Assembly (NCBI GenBank): GCA_020137815.1 | Contig: CM035357.1 | Span: 434,001-498,000 of the forward strand | Length of the DNA: 64,000 nucleotides | Origin: Hormiphora californensis | Taxonomy: Eukaryota > Ctenophora > Tentaculata > Cydippida > Pleurobrachiidae | Direction: 5' to 3' | In this document: positions 34,301 through 53,688 of the stretch, one piece after another | Layout: every line of letters starts with the position of its first letter | Numbering within the stretch: position 1 is the stretch's first letter | Notes under the pieces: model-generated | Database searches by the model: none | What the model was told of the DNA's origin: nothing | What the model saw: only the letters and a program-made list of their open reading frames with translations | Position numbers and translations under genes: made by a program

Positions 34301-37300
34301 TAAGTTAGAATAAGTCTTAAGTTAGAATAAGTCTTAAGTTAGAATAAGTCTTAAGTTAGAATAAGTCTTAAGTTAGAATAAAGAGTCTTAAGTTCACCGT
34401 AGGCTGATAGAAGTTCTAACTATCAGTTTCGCTCCCCCACCAGTTACAACTCACTAACTCCCTAGCAGCGAAACATCACCAATTACCCCCCCCCCCATTT
34501 ACCGAACTATGAAAACATCACCAATTACCTTGTCCTTGTAGAAGATGACAGGGGACGGAAAGCGAGATCTGCACCGGGCTAGACGGGCTTTCTGGATGTG
34601 TTCCTTTATCTCTGCAGATATCTCTACCGGGGCACTGTAATAGGGATTATCATTAGGGGTAGTATTATTAGCATGTTATTAGCATTACATACTATTAACT
34701 GGGACACGTTTACGTGAAGTTGATAATGATTTATTTCGGATTATCTCAGGATAGTATGATGAGTGAGTTATTAGTGAACATTTCTATTACTAGAAGTTGT
34801 TTTTTAAATAATAGTTCCTCACAATAAGCAAGTGTAATGTTGAACTAAAGCATACAAAAGTGTCAACACACATCTAGAACACTCTCTTTAACATATAAAG
34901 CAACTCCATTCATTTAGAAGCCTCTATCTAAATGTCCCAAAATCGCAAATCACACAGCACAACACACATAAATGGTATCACTGGTAACTATCCCGCTGAC
35001 CCAATTGCGCTTTTCTCTTGGAGAATGGGCGTTGGGCGGGGCATTTCACCGGCATACCACTGGGCGTCCAGCAGGTCCGGCTTTTCCTAGGCTTTCCTAG
35101 TCCTTGACGTGATCCAAATTGCATATTGTCAGTTTGAACGGCAGACTGACTGTTCATCACACTCTCCACTTCCTCATCACCACTCATAACATCCACCTCT
35201 ATCACTCCCTTGTTTCCCTTTGAAACATCATTAGCTAACCGAAACAAAAACCCGTAATCCCCCTCACACACCGCCTCTTGTAGAACATCCATTAGGGAGT
35301 GATATACCCCACTGTCTAAACGAAGACATCCTGCTAGACGGACTGGATTCAGAAGCTTTTTATCGCTCTCTGTCAGTTTGTATGGTTTAGGTTTGGCTCT
35401 AAGTAGTTCTGCGAGAGTGGAGTACAGAGTTGGAGTGGCCGTCCCGGCAAGTTCGTTTAGCATTAGAATCGACACATCATCTTCCGGATTACTTTTCATA
35501 ACATTCCTTATTAAAACTTTCTTTAAATCGGAATTTTTAGATCTTTTTAGCGCCATGTTCAAAGCTTTCAAAAGCTTTCTATCACCCCTCTCCTTAACCA
35601 GATATACAGCCTCATCAAATAGAAATCTTGTTGTAGCATCACAACTGTCAGTAACTCCGTTTAGTTCAGTGCAGGTACCACAGAAAAATTCTAGACATGT
35701 CCGAGAAATCCAGTCAACTTTGAAAACAGCACTTATTTTGTTCAAATCTCGAAAACTCTCTTCATTCAGGTTCCCATCCTTCACATTTCCCGTGTAACAA
35801 CACTCAAGAAACAAATCAACTCCTTTTTCTGTAAAATCAGTCATGTCTACCTGGACAAGAGGCCCCTCTTTAGCCATACCCAGGATAACTGGGCTGTTAA
35901 CTGCCAGGATAAATGAATTTGCAGGAATCACCCCACCCTCTGAGGTTAGTAGTTCAACATTGTTCAGACCAGGGTAGTCACGGAATTCTACCCCCAGACA
36001 AGCCTGAGCAAACACTTGGTAGTAGGAAGACATGAAATATCAAAGGATAAACTAAAATGACTGCGTTTGATAGAAATATGACAAAACGGGCAGTGAATTT
36101 TAGGATAATTTCCACACATGACACTAAGTCATGCATGAATCACGGCATGTGAGACTACATCAATTGTCACTGTTATCAGTTAAATGTTACACTACAATTG
36201 ACATGATAAAAGTGGCAACATTCCATTCACACAACGTGTTCAGACCACATGTGCTTGTAACACCCAGATCTGGTTGGACAATGAGCTTGGTTTTTGACAG
36301 TATTGTGTTATTCAGATGGACCCCCCCCCCCTCTAACTATAATGAACCACCCCCCCCCCCTGATCCCTCTAACTATTATAGACCACCCACCCCCACCACG
36401 TACAGAATACAAAAACCTACCATTCACGGTAGCTAGTTGGTATTATGAGTTGTCTTGGGTAATGCCCGCACAGCTCCCCATTACAGTTACTCAGCATCTC
36501 TACATTATAATCTTTCTCAAATAACTTCTTACACTGTTCCTCAACCTGGCAGGGAGAACTGGTTAATAAAGGGGTGGAGGAACTGTGACTAGTCTTACAC
36601 GTGGCAACTGGAGAGGTGTGGAGGAGGTGTGGAGGTGTGGAGAGGAGAACTGAGGGAAAAACTTTTGAAACAATCTAACTATATCTAATGCAAATTTGCA
36701 CGGAAATGTGACACCCTATCGTCAATGTGACGACGTGATCCGTCAATGTGACGACGTGATCCGTCAGTGTGACGACGTGATCCGTCAGTGTGACGACGTA
36801 ATTCGTAGGTATCACGTATCACAAGTGCTAGAGATCTGCTTGCGAACTTGAGGGGTCACATCACAGACATAAAATGGAGAGAAATAAACAGGGATCACAT
36901 CACAAGGTAGCTCGCTTAGCTACCTGGTCTATTACCAGGACTTTGTGGGGGAGATGGAGACACACAGAGACAGAAAGAGAGAGAGACAGATAGATAAAAT
37001 ACATAGCATTGCTATTATAGCAACAGACAGACATGTAGACATAGTGAGGCAGAGAGAAAAAGATAGAAACAGGTCCCTCGATTTGCGATTGGTACGATCG
37101 CCCCAGTTTTGCTAGTATATTCTAACTCAGGAGGGGTTTATAATAATCTACAGTAGATCTACTGGGGAAACTGACTCAGGGTATATTTTACACTTGATGA
37201 AGTATAGTATATTCCGATCTACAGCTGTAGATCTACTACTGGGGAAACTAACCGTTGCAATGATGGGATTCTCCAGGGTGGTATGGTACGTCATTTGTGA

Positions 37301-37348
37301 GAAGTGGTCCACCAGCCATGATATACTCAGCTCTTCAGACTCACCCAT
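24039..37348 (-). CDS. MTMR14: Myotubularin-related phosphoinositide 3-phosphatase MTMR14
   Basis: Minus-strand exons in order: 37253-37348, 36421-36545, 34529-34634, 32774-32868, an unresolved part (32276-32490, including 32276-32343), 31876-31975, 31157-31247, 30407-30555, 30113-30176, 29881-29966, 29485-29561, 29211-29318, 27474-27589, 27072-27299, 26750-26928, 26439-26576, 25934-26029, 24039-24083. About 670 residues, near human MTMR14 (650). Family features: CGHYPRQ in exon 2; ARCRSRFPSPVIFYKDK and FVCRSATLA in exons 3-4; VENKKVKFGL and SSEKADKEKRY; the active site LLLHCISGWDRTPLF in exon 10 (catalytic Cys and Arg intact); YDWLLFG and LFCFYYL; a Ser/Asn/Gly-rich tail; and the final segment VALNGFNGSSRSIT. 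MTMR14 dephosphorylates PI3P and PI(3,5)P2 on membranes and acts in autophagy and calcium handling. The phase between 32774 and 32343 needs one more exon or an odd acceptor (a DVGEMCIMGD segment near 32400-32490 fits the family). Donors of exons 31876, 29211 and 27072, and the acceptor at 26029, are tandemly duplicated. Confidence 0.9.
24771..24990. repeat. Minisatellite in the last MTMR14 intron
   Basis: Seven or so copies of GGTAACCATGGTAACCTAGA with GAGTGGGAGT between them. The unit contains the palindrome GGTAACCATGGTTACC in near form. It lies in the intron between 24084 and 25933, which also holds the GA-rich stretch at about 25445-25580. Open frames here are repeat artefacts. Confidence 0.85.
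26029..26345 (-). repeat. Duplicated acceptors of the penultimate MTMR14 exon
   Basis: On the minus strand, CAGGCGTTTGACTACCTGGT and the following CAGTAAGGGTAC occur at the true exon start (26029) and three more times upstream, with decoy exon starts at about 26141, 26242 and 26308. Filler between copies is TTAATT/CTAATT-rich. After 30-40 bases the decoys diverge into AGCTAGTTAACT instead of the real exon. Unit size is irregular. Confidence 0.88.
27072..27228 (-). repeat. 39-bp coding repeat with four in-frame donors, MTMR14 exon 14
   Basis: Four 39-bp copies encode a 13-residue unit reading RSTSGNGYIPSNG. Every copy ends in AAATG followed by GTAGGT (GTACGG after the last). Donors at exon ends 27189, 27150, 27111 and 27072 are therefore equivalent and, because the unit is 13 codons, all preserve the frame into the next exon. 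Choice of donor would give one to four copies in the protein's disordered tail. Confidence 0.85.
27659..28938. mobile_element. 1.28-kb TTAA-flanked foldback element in an MTMR14 intron
   Basis: Both ends read GGGTACACCTCGGCAAAA inward and are flanked by TTAA (27655-27658 and 28939-28942). The arms, about 625 bp each, are almost perfect reverse complements around a small loop near 28283-28307. A 77-codon open frame appears in both arms as mirror images (27914-28147 plus strand, 28448-28681 minus strand) with a single residue difference. A TTAA target duplication is the hallmark of piggyBac-like elements; no transposase is present, so this is non-autonomous. Confidence 0.88.
29076..29236 (-). 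repeat. 28-bp donor array of MTMR14 exon 12
   Basis: On the minus strand a 28-bp unit, TTTAGCATTACCCAGTATCA plus AAAGTAAG, repeats six times. Twenty-four bases are the 3' end of the exon and four are the donor. The first copy is the functional exon end (29211); reading beyond it meets an in-frame TAA. Confidence 0.88.
30782..30847. repeat. (GA)n microsatellite in MTMR14 intron
   Basis: Pure GA run between exons 7 and 8. A second GA run lies at 31268-31334, about 20 bases from the exon 7 acceptor. Confidence 0.9.
31268..31334. repeat. (GA)n microsatellite next to an MTMR14 acceptor
   Basis: Pure GA on the plus strand, hence a long CT run on the sense strand, ending about 20 bases before the exon 7 acceptor at 31247. 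It may serve as an oversized polypyrimidine tract. Confidence 0.85.
31548..31875 (-). repeat. 22-bp donor array after MTMR14 exon 6
   Basis: On the minus strand the exon ends AATAAGAAG and is followed by about fifteen copies of GTAACGAGTTATTTTTAGAG plus AG. Each copy recreates AG|GTAACG, a usable 5' splice site, so the intron opens with a run of near-identical donors. Copies differ mainly at one A/G position (AGCTCG versus AACTCG on the plus strand). Confidence 0.88.
34128..34392. repeat. 17-bp minisatellite in MTMR14 intron 3
   Basis: About fifteen copies of AAGTCTTAAGTTAGAAT in the intron between 32869 and 34528. The unit contains the palindrome CTTAAG. No splice-site copies. Confidence 0.9.
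34978..36033 (-). CDS. Intronless BTB/POZ-domain protein nested in MTMR14 intron 2
   Basis: A single 351-codon open frame on the same strand as its host gene, lying wholly inside the intron between MTMR14 exons 3 and 2. Residues about 25-120 show the BTB/POZ pattern: NVELLTSEGG, the IPANSFILAVNSPVIL core where the family has aHk.iLa..Sp.f, a DMTDFTEKGVDLFLECCYTG segment, then a helical stretch ending in LEFFCGTC. A BACK-like helical region may follow. The C-terminal 60 residues are polar and basic, with no kelch or zinc-finger repeats, so it is not a typical KLHL or ZBTB protein. BTB domains dimerise and often act as Cullin-3 adaptors; that role here is inference. The lack of introns amid intron-rich neighbours suggests a retrogene or a family amplified without introns. 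Confidence 0.85.
   Translation of the reverse strand: MSSYYQVFAQACLGVEFRDYPGLNNVELLTSEGGVIPANSFILAVNSPVILGMAKEGPLVQVDMTDFTEKGVDLFLECCYTGNVKDGNLNEESFRDLNKISAVFKVDWISRTCLEFFCGTCTELNGVTDSCDATTRFLFDEAVYLVKERGDRKLLKALNMALKRSKNSDLKKVLIRNVMKSNPEDDVSILMLNELAGTATPTLYSTLAELLRAKPKPYKLTESDKKLLNPVRLAGCLRLDSGVYHSLMDVLQEAVCEGDYGFLFRLANDVSKGNKGVIEVDVMSGDEEVESVMNSQSAVQTDNMQFGSRQGLGKPRKSRTCWTPSGMPVKCPAQRPFSKRKAQLGQRDSYQ
36722..36803. repeat. 21-bp repeat in MTMR14 intron 1
   Basis: Four copies of GTCAATGTGACGACGTGATC or a close variant (GTCAGTGTG). Each contains TGACGACGTGA, which overlaps CRE/E-box-like text, and it lies in the first intron near the 5' end of MTMR14. A regulatory role is possible but unproven. 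Confidence 0.6.
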
Positions 37349-39461
37349 TTCACTTTTCCTATATTACACTACTGCTAGAAATAGGGGTTGGTTTAGTTGT
37401 TATACGAACTTGCTAATACACTACTGCTAGAGAGGGGTTGGTTTAGTTGTTATACGAACTTGCTACTACACTACTGGAGATAGGTTGGTTTAGTTAATTA
37501 TCTATAATGAGATCTGATCAGGATTAATTGTGCGAGATAGCAGCTATAGAGAAAAACAATCTTGTTCCTAAAGTTGATTTAGTTATTAAATGCGAACTTG
37601 AGCTGTATAATAGTACAATGCATGTAAGGCTCAGTGTCATTTGCGGAATGTGGAAGTGGGGGTAATTATATACGTAGCATTCTTTTAGCATGTTGGTATT
37701 TTTAGAGAGAGAGTGGAAAAGAGAAAATAAAGAGAGAATATAAAGAGAGAAAATAAAGAGAGAATATAAAGAGAGAAACTTGAGTGGTATGTGCGGATAT
37801 ATTTTAGTCTGAGAACTAGGAATGGAATTTTATTTGTGTTTGACAGGTGGCCTGGTGGCAGTCCCAAAACTTGAAAATCTCATTTTGAAACCAAAGACAA
37901 ATCACACAAGAAACAAAACACTCGAGAGGCATTTCTGGGAACTAAATAATGTGTTGATACACAATGATTTTATCGAGTGTCACGAGCTGGCAGAATAAAG
38001 ATCAACAAAACTCGAAACATAAAACTTTTGAGTGTTGTCTTTGTTTTACATATCCGTGTGTTTATTATTTCTCTTCCTGAAAGTTTGTTCTACCACTATG
38101 CACTGTATGTGAGATAATACAGCAGTATATATTACGTCATCATTATCACAACAACGACATGCGTGGACTAGTTAATTGTTACCGGCTTAACGCTATAGTA
38201 GTAGTGAGTGGACTATTAGTGTCACCCAGCTGTACCACAGTGCTGTACCACAGTGTTGCTCATTGTGTAGTGTATCTACACTACCAATGAGTTACTGTGT
38301 CATTCCTACCCATCATGGAATCACGAATGGAATGTATTTCACCGTTCCAATCTTTGATGCCTTCTGCCTGTATTCTGTAATCATGTAATCTTGTATCTAC
38401 TGCACTCTCATCTACACTATCATCAGTCATGCAACTGACATGGAAACCGTTTTAAGATAGCAACATTCTTCATCCGTGTGCTCACCAAAAAGTTGTCAAA
38501 GCGCCTTCCAACCAAAGTCCAAAAATCTGCTAATTTATAATAGCACAAAACGTATTGATTCAATTAACCAGAGAGATTCAAGCACGCGGATTGTTGAGAC
38601 AGGAGACTCTAACAGGAAATCCCAGTATGTAATACATTATATAAGTATAAATTTTGGACCAAAGTCGGTCTTGAGTTTTATATTAGAATGCTCGACGTAG
38701 AATCAATCTAAAGAAAACTCCTGCTGATTCAAATGTGTCTTTGAATGGGATGGCAAAGCTAAAGCGTAAAATTTGGGTGCCTTCCATAGCTAACAATCTA
38801 TCGATTTTGGGCGGTCGAAACAGGTTAGGGCTGCCCCGTGCCAGTTAGCCGTTAGCGGTTAGCCTTTAGAGTCTGGCTAGGGTTTTTCTTAGGGTTATCG
38901 GTTAGTGCTATCGATTATCTATCAGATACCGTTTAGTTTACTCAAATTGGCAATGTGGTTGGCGGTTGCGTGGCCGGCAGACGTTTGAAAAAATCAGCCA
39001 AGAATCTAAAGTTTTAGAATTTTTTTGACCGTTGTAAAAAAACGGTACGTACGATTAAAAGTGCGGCGCAAAAAGTATTCTGCGCTGCATTACTCGTTAT
39101 CCAGTGCGCGTCGTATCAAATCGAGTCGGACCAGAATACAAAAATTTTACAAAAAGTTCCCTTTTTCGGCTTTCTGTCTTTTCGGTTTACTCTCTGCAGC
39201 TGCCCTCGGCCCTGTTTGCGGGGGCTCTGTTCCCTAAACCTCCGCCGGGGCTGCGTCCCTGGGCCCTGCTTGTGGGGGCTTTCACCCCCTAACCGTGGCT
39301 ACCGCTAACCGCGGCCGCCCTGACGGCTGACCCCAGACGCACAGACACACACTTGACGCTGCCAATCGGTGTTGGGATACGTTTTTAAGCTCACAAAACT
39401 TCCTTAGAACCCCTTGAATGTGCACACGGCACATATCTGCACCAAGGGAGGGGACATGAAT

Positions 39462-39617
39462 CGTAAAGTCGGATTTTTTGAAGTTGTCACCCCCAAATGA
39501 CCGCGCGTGTGAAATTTATCAATTTTGACGCGCACACCACACGTTAACATGTGATGTGACACGCAAAAACATTCCGCGCACGAGAAGGGGGGTGACAACT
39601 TCAAAAAATCCGACTTT
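39462..39617. mobile_element. Hairpin element with AAAGTCGGATTTTTTGAAGT ends
   Basis: The left arm AAAGTCGGATTTTTTGAAGT with TGTCACCCCC is an almost exact reverse complement of GGGGTGACAACTTCAAAAAA plus TCCGACTTT. The loop is rich in CGCGC and CACACGTT text. No coding content. Confidence 0.75.
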
Positions 39618-39622
39618 AGATT

Positions 39623-39780
39623 ATGGAGGCGAGACACTGTGTTGAGACGCGCACCATTGCGACGTGCATTGCGACGCGCATTTTGGCTTTGCGACGCGCA
39701 TTTAAGCACTGCGACGCGCATGTGCGCGTCGCAATGCGCGTCGCAATGGTGCGCGTCTCAACACAGTGTCTCGCCTCCAT
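39623..39780. mobile_element. Perfect-arm hairpin element with GCGACGCGCAT units
   Basis: The left arm ATGGAGGCGAGACACTGTGT continues with TGAGACGCGCACCATTGCGAC, and the right arm is its exact reverse complement. The loop contains several GCGACGCGCATT copies. It begins about five bases after the preceding hairpin ends, so two unrelated short elements sit back to back. Confidence 0.8.
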
Positions 39781-40080
39781 GACAAAAATTATGCTCTTTC
39801 CAGCGTTTTGCCGAAGTTTGAGAACAATAAATGGGCCCAACAGCTCCTCAAAGCTTGTTGTATGGCTCGCGAGTGCTCATTGGAGCTGTTCTGTGCTGGT
39901 GTGTGGTTGACTCTACCCAGTTTTCAACCCATCCACCTTTTCTCCCAATATTAAAACTTGTCTAAAACTCGGGGTGGCGGCCAACATCGGCCTGAATATA
40001 AATAAGTGTAGACACTTCACAATAAATAATCCCAATATTAAACTAAAACTTCATAACATTTCCCATCAGTAGATAGAGTT

Positions 40081-48982
<8,902 letters not shown>

Positions 48983-50093
48983 GAGATATCCTAGCTCTAA
49001 AACACAGTTATTTTGTATCCCTGTGCAGATGCATGGACACAACATGATTTTCTATCGAACTATATCTCTCAATTAGTACAGCCTAGATGAGCTGTGACGT
49101 GTGAGGAACATGCTGAAACGAGCGTGTGATAAAATGTGTAATATGTTTTTTATGATTTACGTAATTAGCCAAAAGTATAAAGAGAAAGAGAGAAAGAGAT
49201 CATTATGTGATTGTTGTTGGAGAAAGAGAAAGAGAGAGAAAGAGAGATCATTATGTGATTGTTGTTTGCGAAAGAGAGATATCATGATATGATATTGAGC
49301 TCACGATATTGTTGTTTGTAAAATATGTGGAAGATACTAGGACGCCTGACATTTGTTCATTTACCCATTTGATCTTTGAAGTTTTAAATATTGAGGAATT
49401 TACGTAAGAACATTTGTTGAACTGAAAAGAATGAAAAGGCGTGATCTCGAGAGAGAGCGTGTGTGGGAGAGACTCAGAAAAAAAGAAAGAGGGAGAGAGA
49501 GGGAGAGAGAGAAAGAAAGAGAGAGCGAGAGTGAGAGGGACACAGAGAGAGACAGAGAAGGAGCGAGAAAGAAAGAATCATGTTGAAATTGTATCCATTT
49601 GTTTTCTAAGATCTCAACAAAATAAGCACGCTTGTATCATTAGTACCAGAAGTTGTAAAAACACGCCTTAATAATATCTCTTCTTTTCATTGGTAATGCG
49701 CTGAGTCTTTTTTCTCTCTTCCTATTATTTGTGTTAAAGACATGTTAAAGATCTCTCTCTCGTTCAATCATCATAGCTTGTGATTATATCCACTCTCTCT
49801 CTGTGATTATATCCACTCTCTAGCTCTCTGTGAGAGTCTAATTAACATGTTATTAACACAACAAATCTCTCAAACATAGAGAAACCGGGTGGCCACACTA
49901 CACGGAAATCTGTGTACCACAACTGCAAACGACCCACACACATTGTCTCTTGTCAGCGCAATGTCACCAGCTAGTTCACTAGTTGCTGCTTTTGTGTCGA
50001 CTTGATCTACCCTCGGTAACTGCAGATATATCTCTCTCTTGTCAGATTATAACTTGAAGTGAGTGTCCCCCTGTGTTAGACATGTTCTGTCTG
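48983..50093. other. Gap between convergent p38 and membrane-protein genes
   Basis: No exon recognised. It contains AGAGAAAGAGA-rich text with a duplicated AGAGATCATTATGTGATTGT block (49190-49265), and GA-rich runs at 49450-49575. It should hold both 3' UTRs; no canonical poly(A) signal could be assigned with confidence. Confidence 0.5.
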
Positions 50094-51989
50094 TTAGAAT
50101 CTTCGTCCACTCTTTTTCAGCTGAGCCCTGAACTTGGCCACTGTGTTGAGTAGATCGGTACCTGGAGAAAGAAGGTTTCAGTATAGGGGATATAATGGGT
50201 TTTAGTAAGTGGTTTAGGATGGGTGTTAATAATGGGTTGCATGGACCTTCGCTTTTGGAGACAAGAAACTGTTGATACATGCAGGTTGCCAAATTTGAGA
50301 AATTTGATGTTTGGCCGATGTGTGTTTATGTTCCAAAAATAGTCAATAATCACAAAAACAGTCACATGATCACTTCTCGTGTTTTGAGAGGAGCGAGAAG
50401 AGTGGTCATGCATTGTTTTGACGCCTGACAGACTCCTTGTTCATTACCAACAACAGATCAGAGAGAGAAAGAGAGAGAAAAAAGAGAGCAAGAGAGACAG
50501 AGTGCGAAGATGCGTATTTTAAAATACGGCGAATGTACAATGACACGAGATGCTGTTTGCTAATCGGATTTGAGTCGCCGCGTCTGCTGCTGAACGGCGA
50601 ACTTTTTTACCAACGGAACACGGCTGCATAGCAAGACATATTCTAGACGCATTGACGCAAAACAGACAAATTTTTCAGATTGAAAAGTTTTTCTCTTTTG
50701 AGCTGAGCTGTCGGAATCGTTCACGGAAATAGCAAGCGAGTTTGTCACTGTTTAACTAAGAGAGAACTCACCTTCTACCCGGTTAGTAAAGTATTGGAAG
50801 AAGATAAAATCAATTACACACGCCACTCCTAACACGGCCGCCATCATTGTCAGCCATTGCTGGTTTTCTGGAAGTGTCCAGTAGAGTATCAGACAGATCA
50901 CAACTGAGGAAATAGAGAGGTTGTACCAGAACGCCCTAACATTTACCGCAAAGTGCAAAACCCAAAAAATAACTATCACGACTTTCGTTTTGAAAACAGA
51001 CAGATTAAATAACACTGCAAAGTGTGAACTGTGAATTGAACCAGCTCCGTGCAGATATGACTTACTGAGTGTCGGTAAAACGTAGAGGAGGATCTGGCTA
51101 ACTTTCTGCATCACTATAACAAGTTTCCTTCTCTCCTTCGCTCTTGATACGGCAGCTGTGAGGAGAGGGGAATATATTAGGTTTAAACAGTTGCACAAAG
51201 TTTATTGGAAAACACCGACAGAACAAGACAAAACATATACAGACATCACGGTGGGCGCCCTTGTTGAGTAAGGAGTGAGACTCAACATGGGCGCCCACCC
51301 CACTAACCCCAAACACTGACAGAGAGACCCTTCCCCCTCTCTTTCCCCCGCTTCTTACAACCCTCCCCTCCCTTCCTCCACCCCATATAACAACCTCCCT
51401 CTCCATCCCACTCTGATCTCTCTATCTCGAACCTGCGGCAGTCTCTGATCCAGCATGACTAAGAATATCCCTCCCCTCCCTCTCTCCCATCCCCTCCCTC
51501 TCCCCCCAACCCCTCCCTCTCTCACAGCAGCACCTGTGAGCAGATCTGCTCACCTGCGGCAGTCTCTGAACCAGCATGACTGAGAATACCCAACCCCTCC
51601 CTCTCTCACAGCAGCACCTGTGAGCAGATCAGCTAACCTGCAGCAGTCTCTGATCCAGCATGACTAAGGATATCCAGGGCACTGGGTCTCCTACTCCCAT
51701 CATATCCTCCCATATCCGCCACACTCAACAGTGATCCCCTCCTGCTCCCGTTAACACTTGCAATACTGCCATTCCTATGTGCCCCAATGGGGGTCTTCAG
51801 GAGGTTGTTCCCCACACTGGTAGGTGGACTATCTTTAGGGCAGGTCCTGGCAGCTGCAGTGGTGGGAGCAGCAGGGGGTGGCATTAGGATGGAGTGGTCG
51901 GTAGGGGGCGGGGTTGTGGCTGTGGTCTGAACGAATGGGACCGTTGCCGCGATGTGAGGTTCCAACTCTATCTCTTCGTCTCCAGACAT
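50094..51989 (-). CDS. Unrecognised multi-pass membrane protein
   Basis: Four minus-strand exons, 51638-51989, 51066-51155, 50772-51014 and 50094-50161, join in phase to 250 residues. The first 117 are polar, rich in Pro, Thr, Ala and Ser, with basic-serine sites (GSRRGS, GSRRPS) that look phosphorylatable. Then follow a basic stretch (SRAKERRK) and hydrophobic segments at about LVIVMQKVSQILLYVLPTLM, VVIVIFWVLHFAV, SSVVICLILYWTL and MMAAVLGVACVIDFIFF, so probably three or four membrane spans. A short basic, coiled tail closes it (LLNTVAKFRAQLKKSGRRF). The two-span plus charged-helix ending is loosely reminiscent of ER-shaping proteins, but there is no diagnostic motif, so I do not name a family. 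The ATG opens the first exon. The donor of exon 1 is present three times. Confidence 0.75.
51430..51680 (-). repeat. Triplicated donor of membrane-protein exon 1
   Basis: On the minus strand, AGTCATGCTGGATCAGAGAC followed by TGCTGCAG or TGCCGCAG and a GT donor occurs at the exon end (51638) and twice more in the intron (near 51553 and 51433). The last base pairs after each donor differ (GTTAGC, GTGAGC, GTTCGA). The GTGAGC copy looks the strongest, so use of an internal copy cannot be excluded. Confidence 0.8.
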
Positions 51990-52112
51990 TTCGTGCAGTA
52001 GTAGGGGTGGGACTGGGTGTTTACATGGCGTGCTGGGAGAGAGGGGGTGTTTACATTTCGTGTAGTAGTAGGTGGTGGGACTGGGTGTTTACATGGTGTG
52101 CTGGGAGAGAGA
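51985..52112. repeat. Direct repeat at the 5' end of the membrane-protein gene
   Basis: CATTTCGTGCAGTAGTAGG at the start codon recurs 66 bases upstream of the gene as CATTTCGTGTAGTAGTAGG, each followed by GGACTGGGTGTTTACATG and GTGCTGGGAGAGAG. The duplicated unit covers the start-codon flank and presumed 5' UTR. Confidence 0.7.
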
Positions 52113-53628
52113 ATAAGAAATAGGGATAACGTGTTAAATTATCGTGGTAGATAAGGGCTTGAAACAAGCAAGATAAGGGCTTGAAACAAGCTCGACAAGT
52201 CAAAAACAAACATAAAAAGGATTACAAATAGCAATTCAAAAACTGATCAAAATAATACTCGATTTATGTAATAGCCAATTAACTACGTACATAGAATAGA
52301 ATAAACATCATATAATGAGGTGGTCGGTTCGCAGATGTGAATCTGGTTTCGACAGGTCACTAGCTTTACAGCATATAATCATAATATTCCTTCACCATTA
52401 TCAACAAATTAGGGTGAAAGAGCTAGGAGATCAAGGATTGCTAGGTCACCAAAATACACTGTTGAGGAACACAGCTGCCAGGCCAATGCTCTCTATTTGA
52501 AAGAAATTAGAATAATAGGGTCATGCCAAGCAAATGCTCTGACAGAGGAACGTACTAATTTTGATTTGAGTGTGTGATCAACTAACTGTGCATATAATGT
52601 AGTGAAATCAGGGTGTATTATATGAGGTACAATGTGAGGTAACTGTAATAGTGTAATAATGTATGATATTGGTAATGGGAATGAACACATGAGATTGAGA
52701 GGGAGAGAGAGAGAGGGATATGAAAAAATAATATAAGATAGGTATAACAGGTATTGTGAGTTCTAGGACTTCAAATAAACGGGCAAATTGATCAAAAATT
52801 CACATGTAGCCGATCTATGGTCATAAACAATACAATTTAACATCTCGGGGAGGAGGAGAGAGAGAGAGAGAGAGAGAGAAAAAAAAGAGGGAAAGATAGA
52901 GAGGATAGTAGAAGGATATTCCTCAAATAATGGATATTGAACGCGTATGTCGAGTCACTCCATCATGCCCTAAATCAACTTCTTGATTGTTCTAAGATGT
53001 TCTCCATCGGTCTCTCTCTATTTTTAACCTTATCTCTCTCCCCCTGCTTTTCTCTCCCTCACTCTCCCTCACTCTCTCCCTCTCTCCCTCTCTCCCTCTC
53101 TCCCTCTCTTACCGCTCCATCCCCTGTCAACAGGTCGTTAAAAGGCTAGTTTAGAGAGAGACTTGAGAGAGATGTGGGTGCATGCATTATGCAACCGCCC
53201 ACATATGGAGAGCTTGCCTATAAAAACTTGGCTAGACTGGCAGGCCAATGCTCTGAAGAAATGAGAATAGGGTTATATAGGACAAAGATCTGACAGGGCA
53301 AGACAGTTGCTGGAAAATGCAAAAAATCTACGAAGCCAAATTTTACGAAGCCAAATCCTTAGACCTTTTGTTCAGAACAGTTCTTTTATTACAGCATTTT
53401 AGATTAACACAGTACAGATTAACACATTTTAGTACATTTTAGATTAACCATTGACACGTAATTAACGTAATTAACTAAGTGCTGTAATTCAACTGAATAT
53501 TGTTTGATACAAAATTGACAAACAAGTGGAATGAAGTGTTGATTGATTTACAGTACGACCAATAAAGAGAGGAAGGAGGGAGAGAGAATGAAACGTGGAA
53601 AAGGTTAGCGACTGGAAGAAAACATTCG

Positions 53629-53630
<2 letters not shown>

Positions 53631-53688
<58 letters not shown>

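Larger units (their letters stand above)
37349..40080. other. Divergent intergenic region between MTMR14 and p38
   Basis: About 2.7 kb separates the two start codons and presumably holds both promoters. It includes two copies of a 60-70 bp direct repeat with GGTTGGTTTAGTTGTTATAC (37385-37480), a purine-rich stretch near 37700-37775, a GC-richer block at 38815-39325 whose ends carry imperfectly mirrored GCGGTTAGC motifs, and two hairpin elements at 39462-39780. No TATA box or other core element could be placed confidently. Confidence 0.5.

Noticed and set aside
34128-34392. 17-bp MTMR14 intron 3 repeat considered as another splice-junction array
   Set aside because: The unit lacks the GT or AG junction of either neighbouring exon, so it is an ordinary minisatellite. 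The same applies to the 13-bp array at 19051-19300.
38815-39325. GC-richer block with mirrored GCGGTTAGC ends considered as a full DNA transposon
   Set aside because: The arms are short and imperfect, no target duplication was found, and the open frames inside have no motif; left as an unexplained block.
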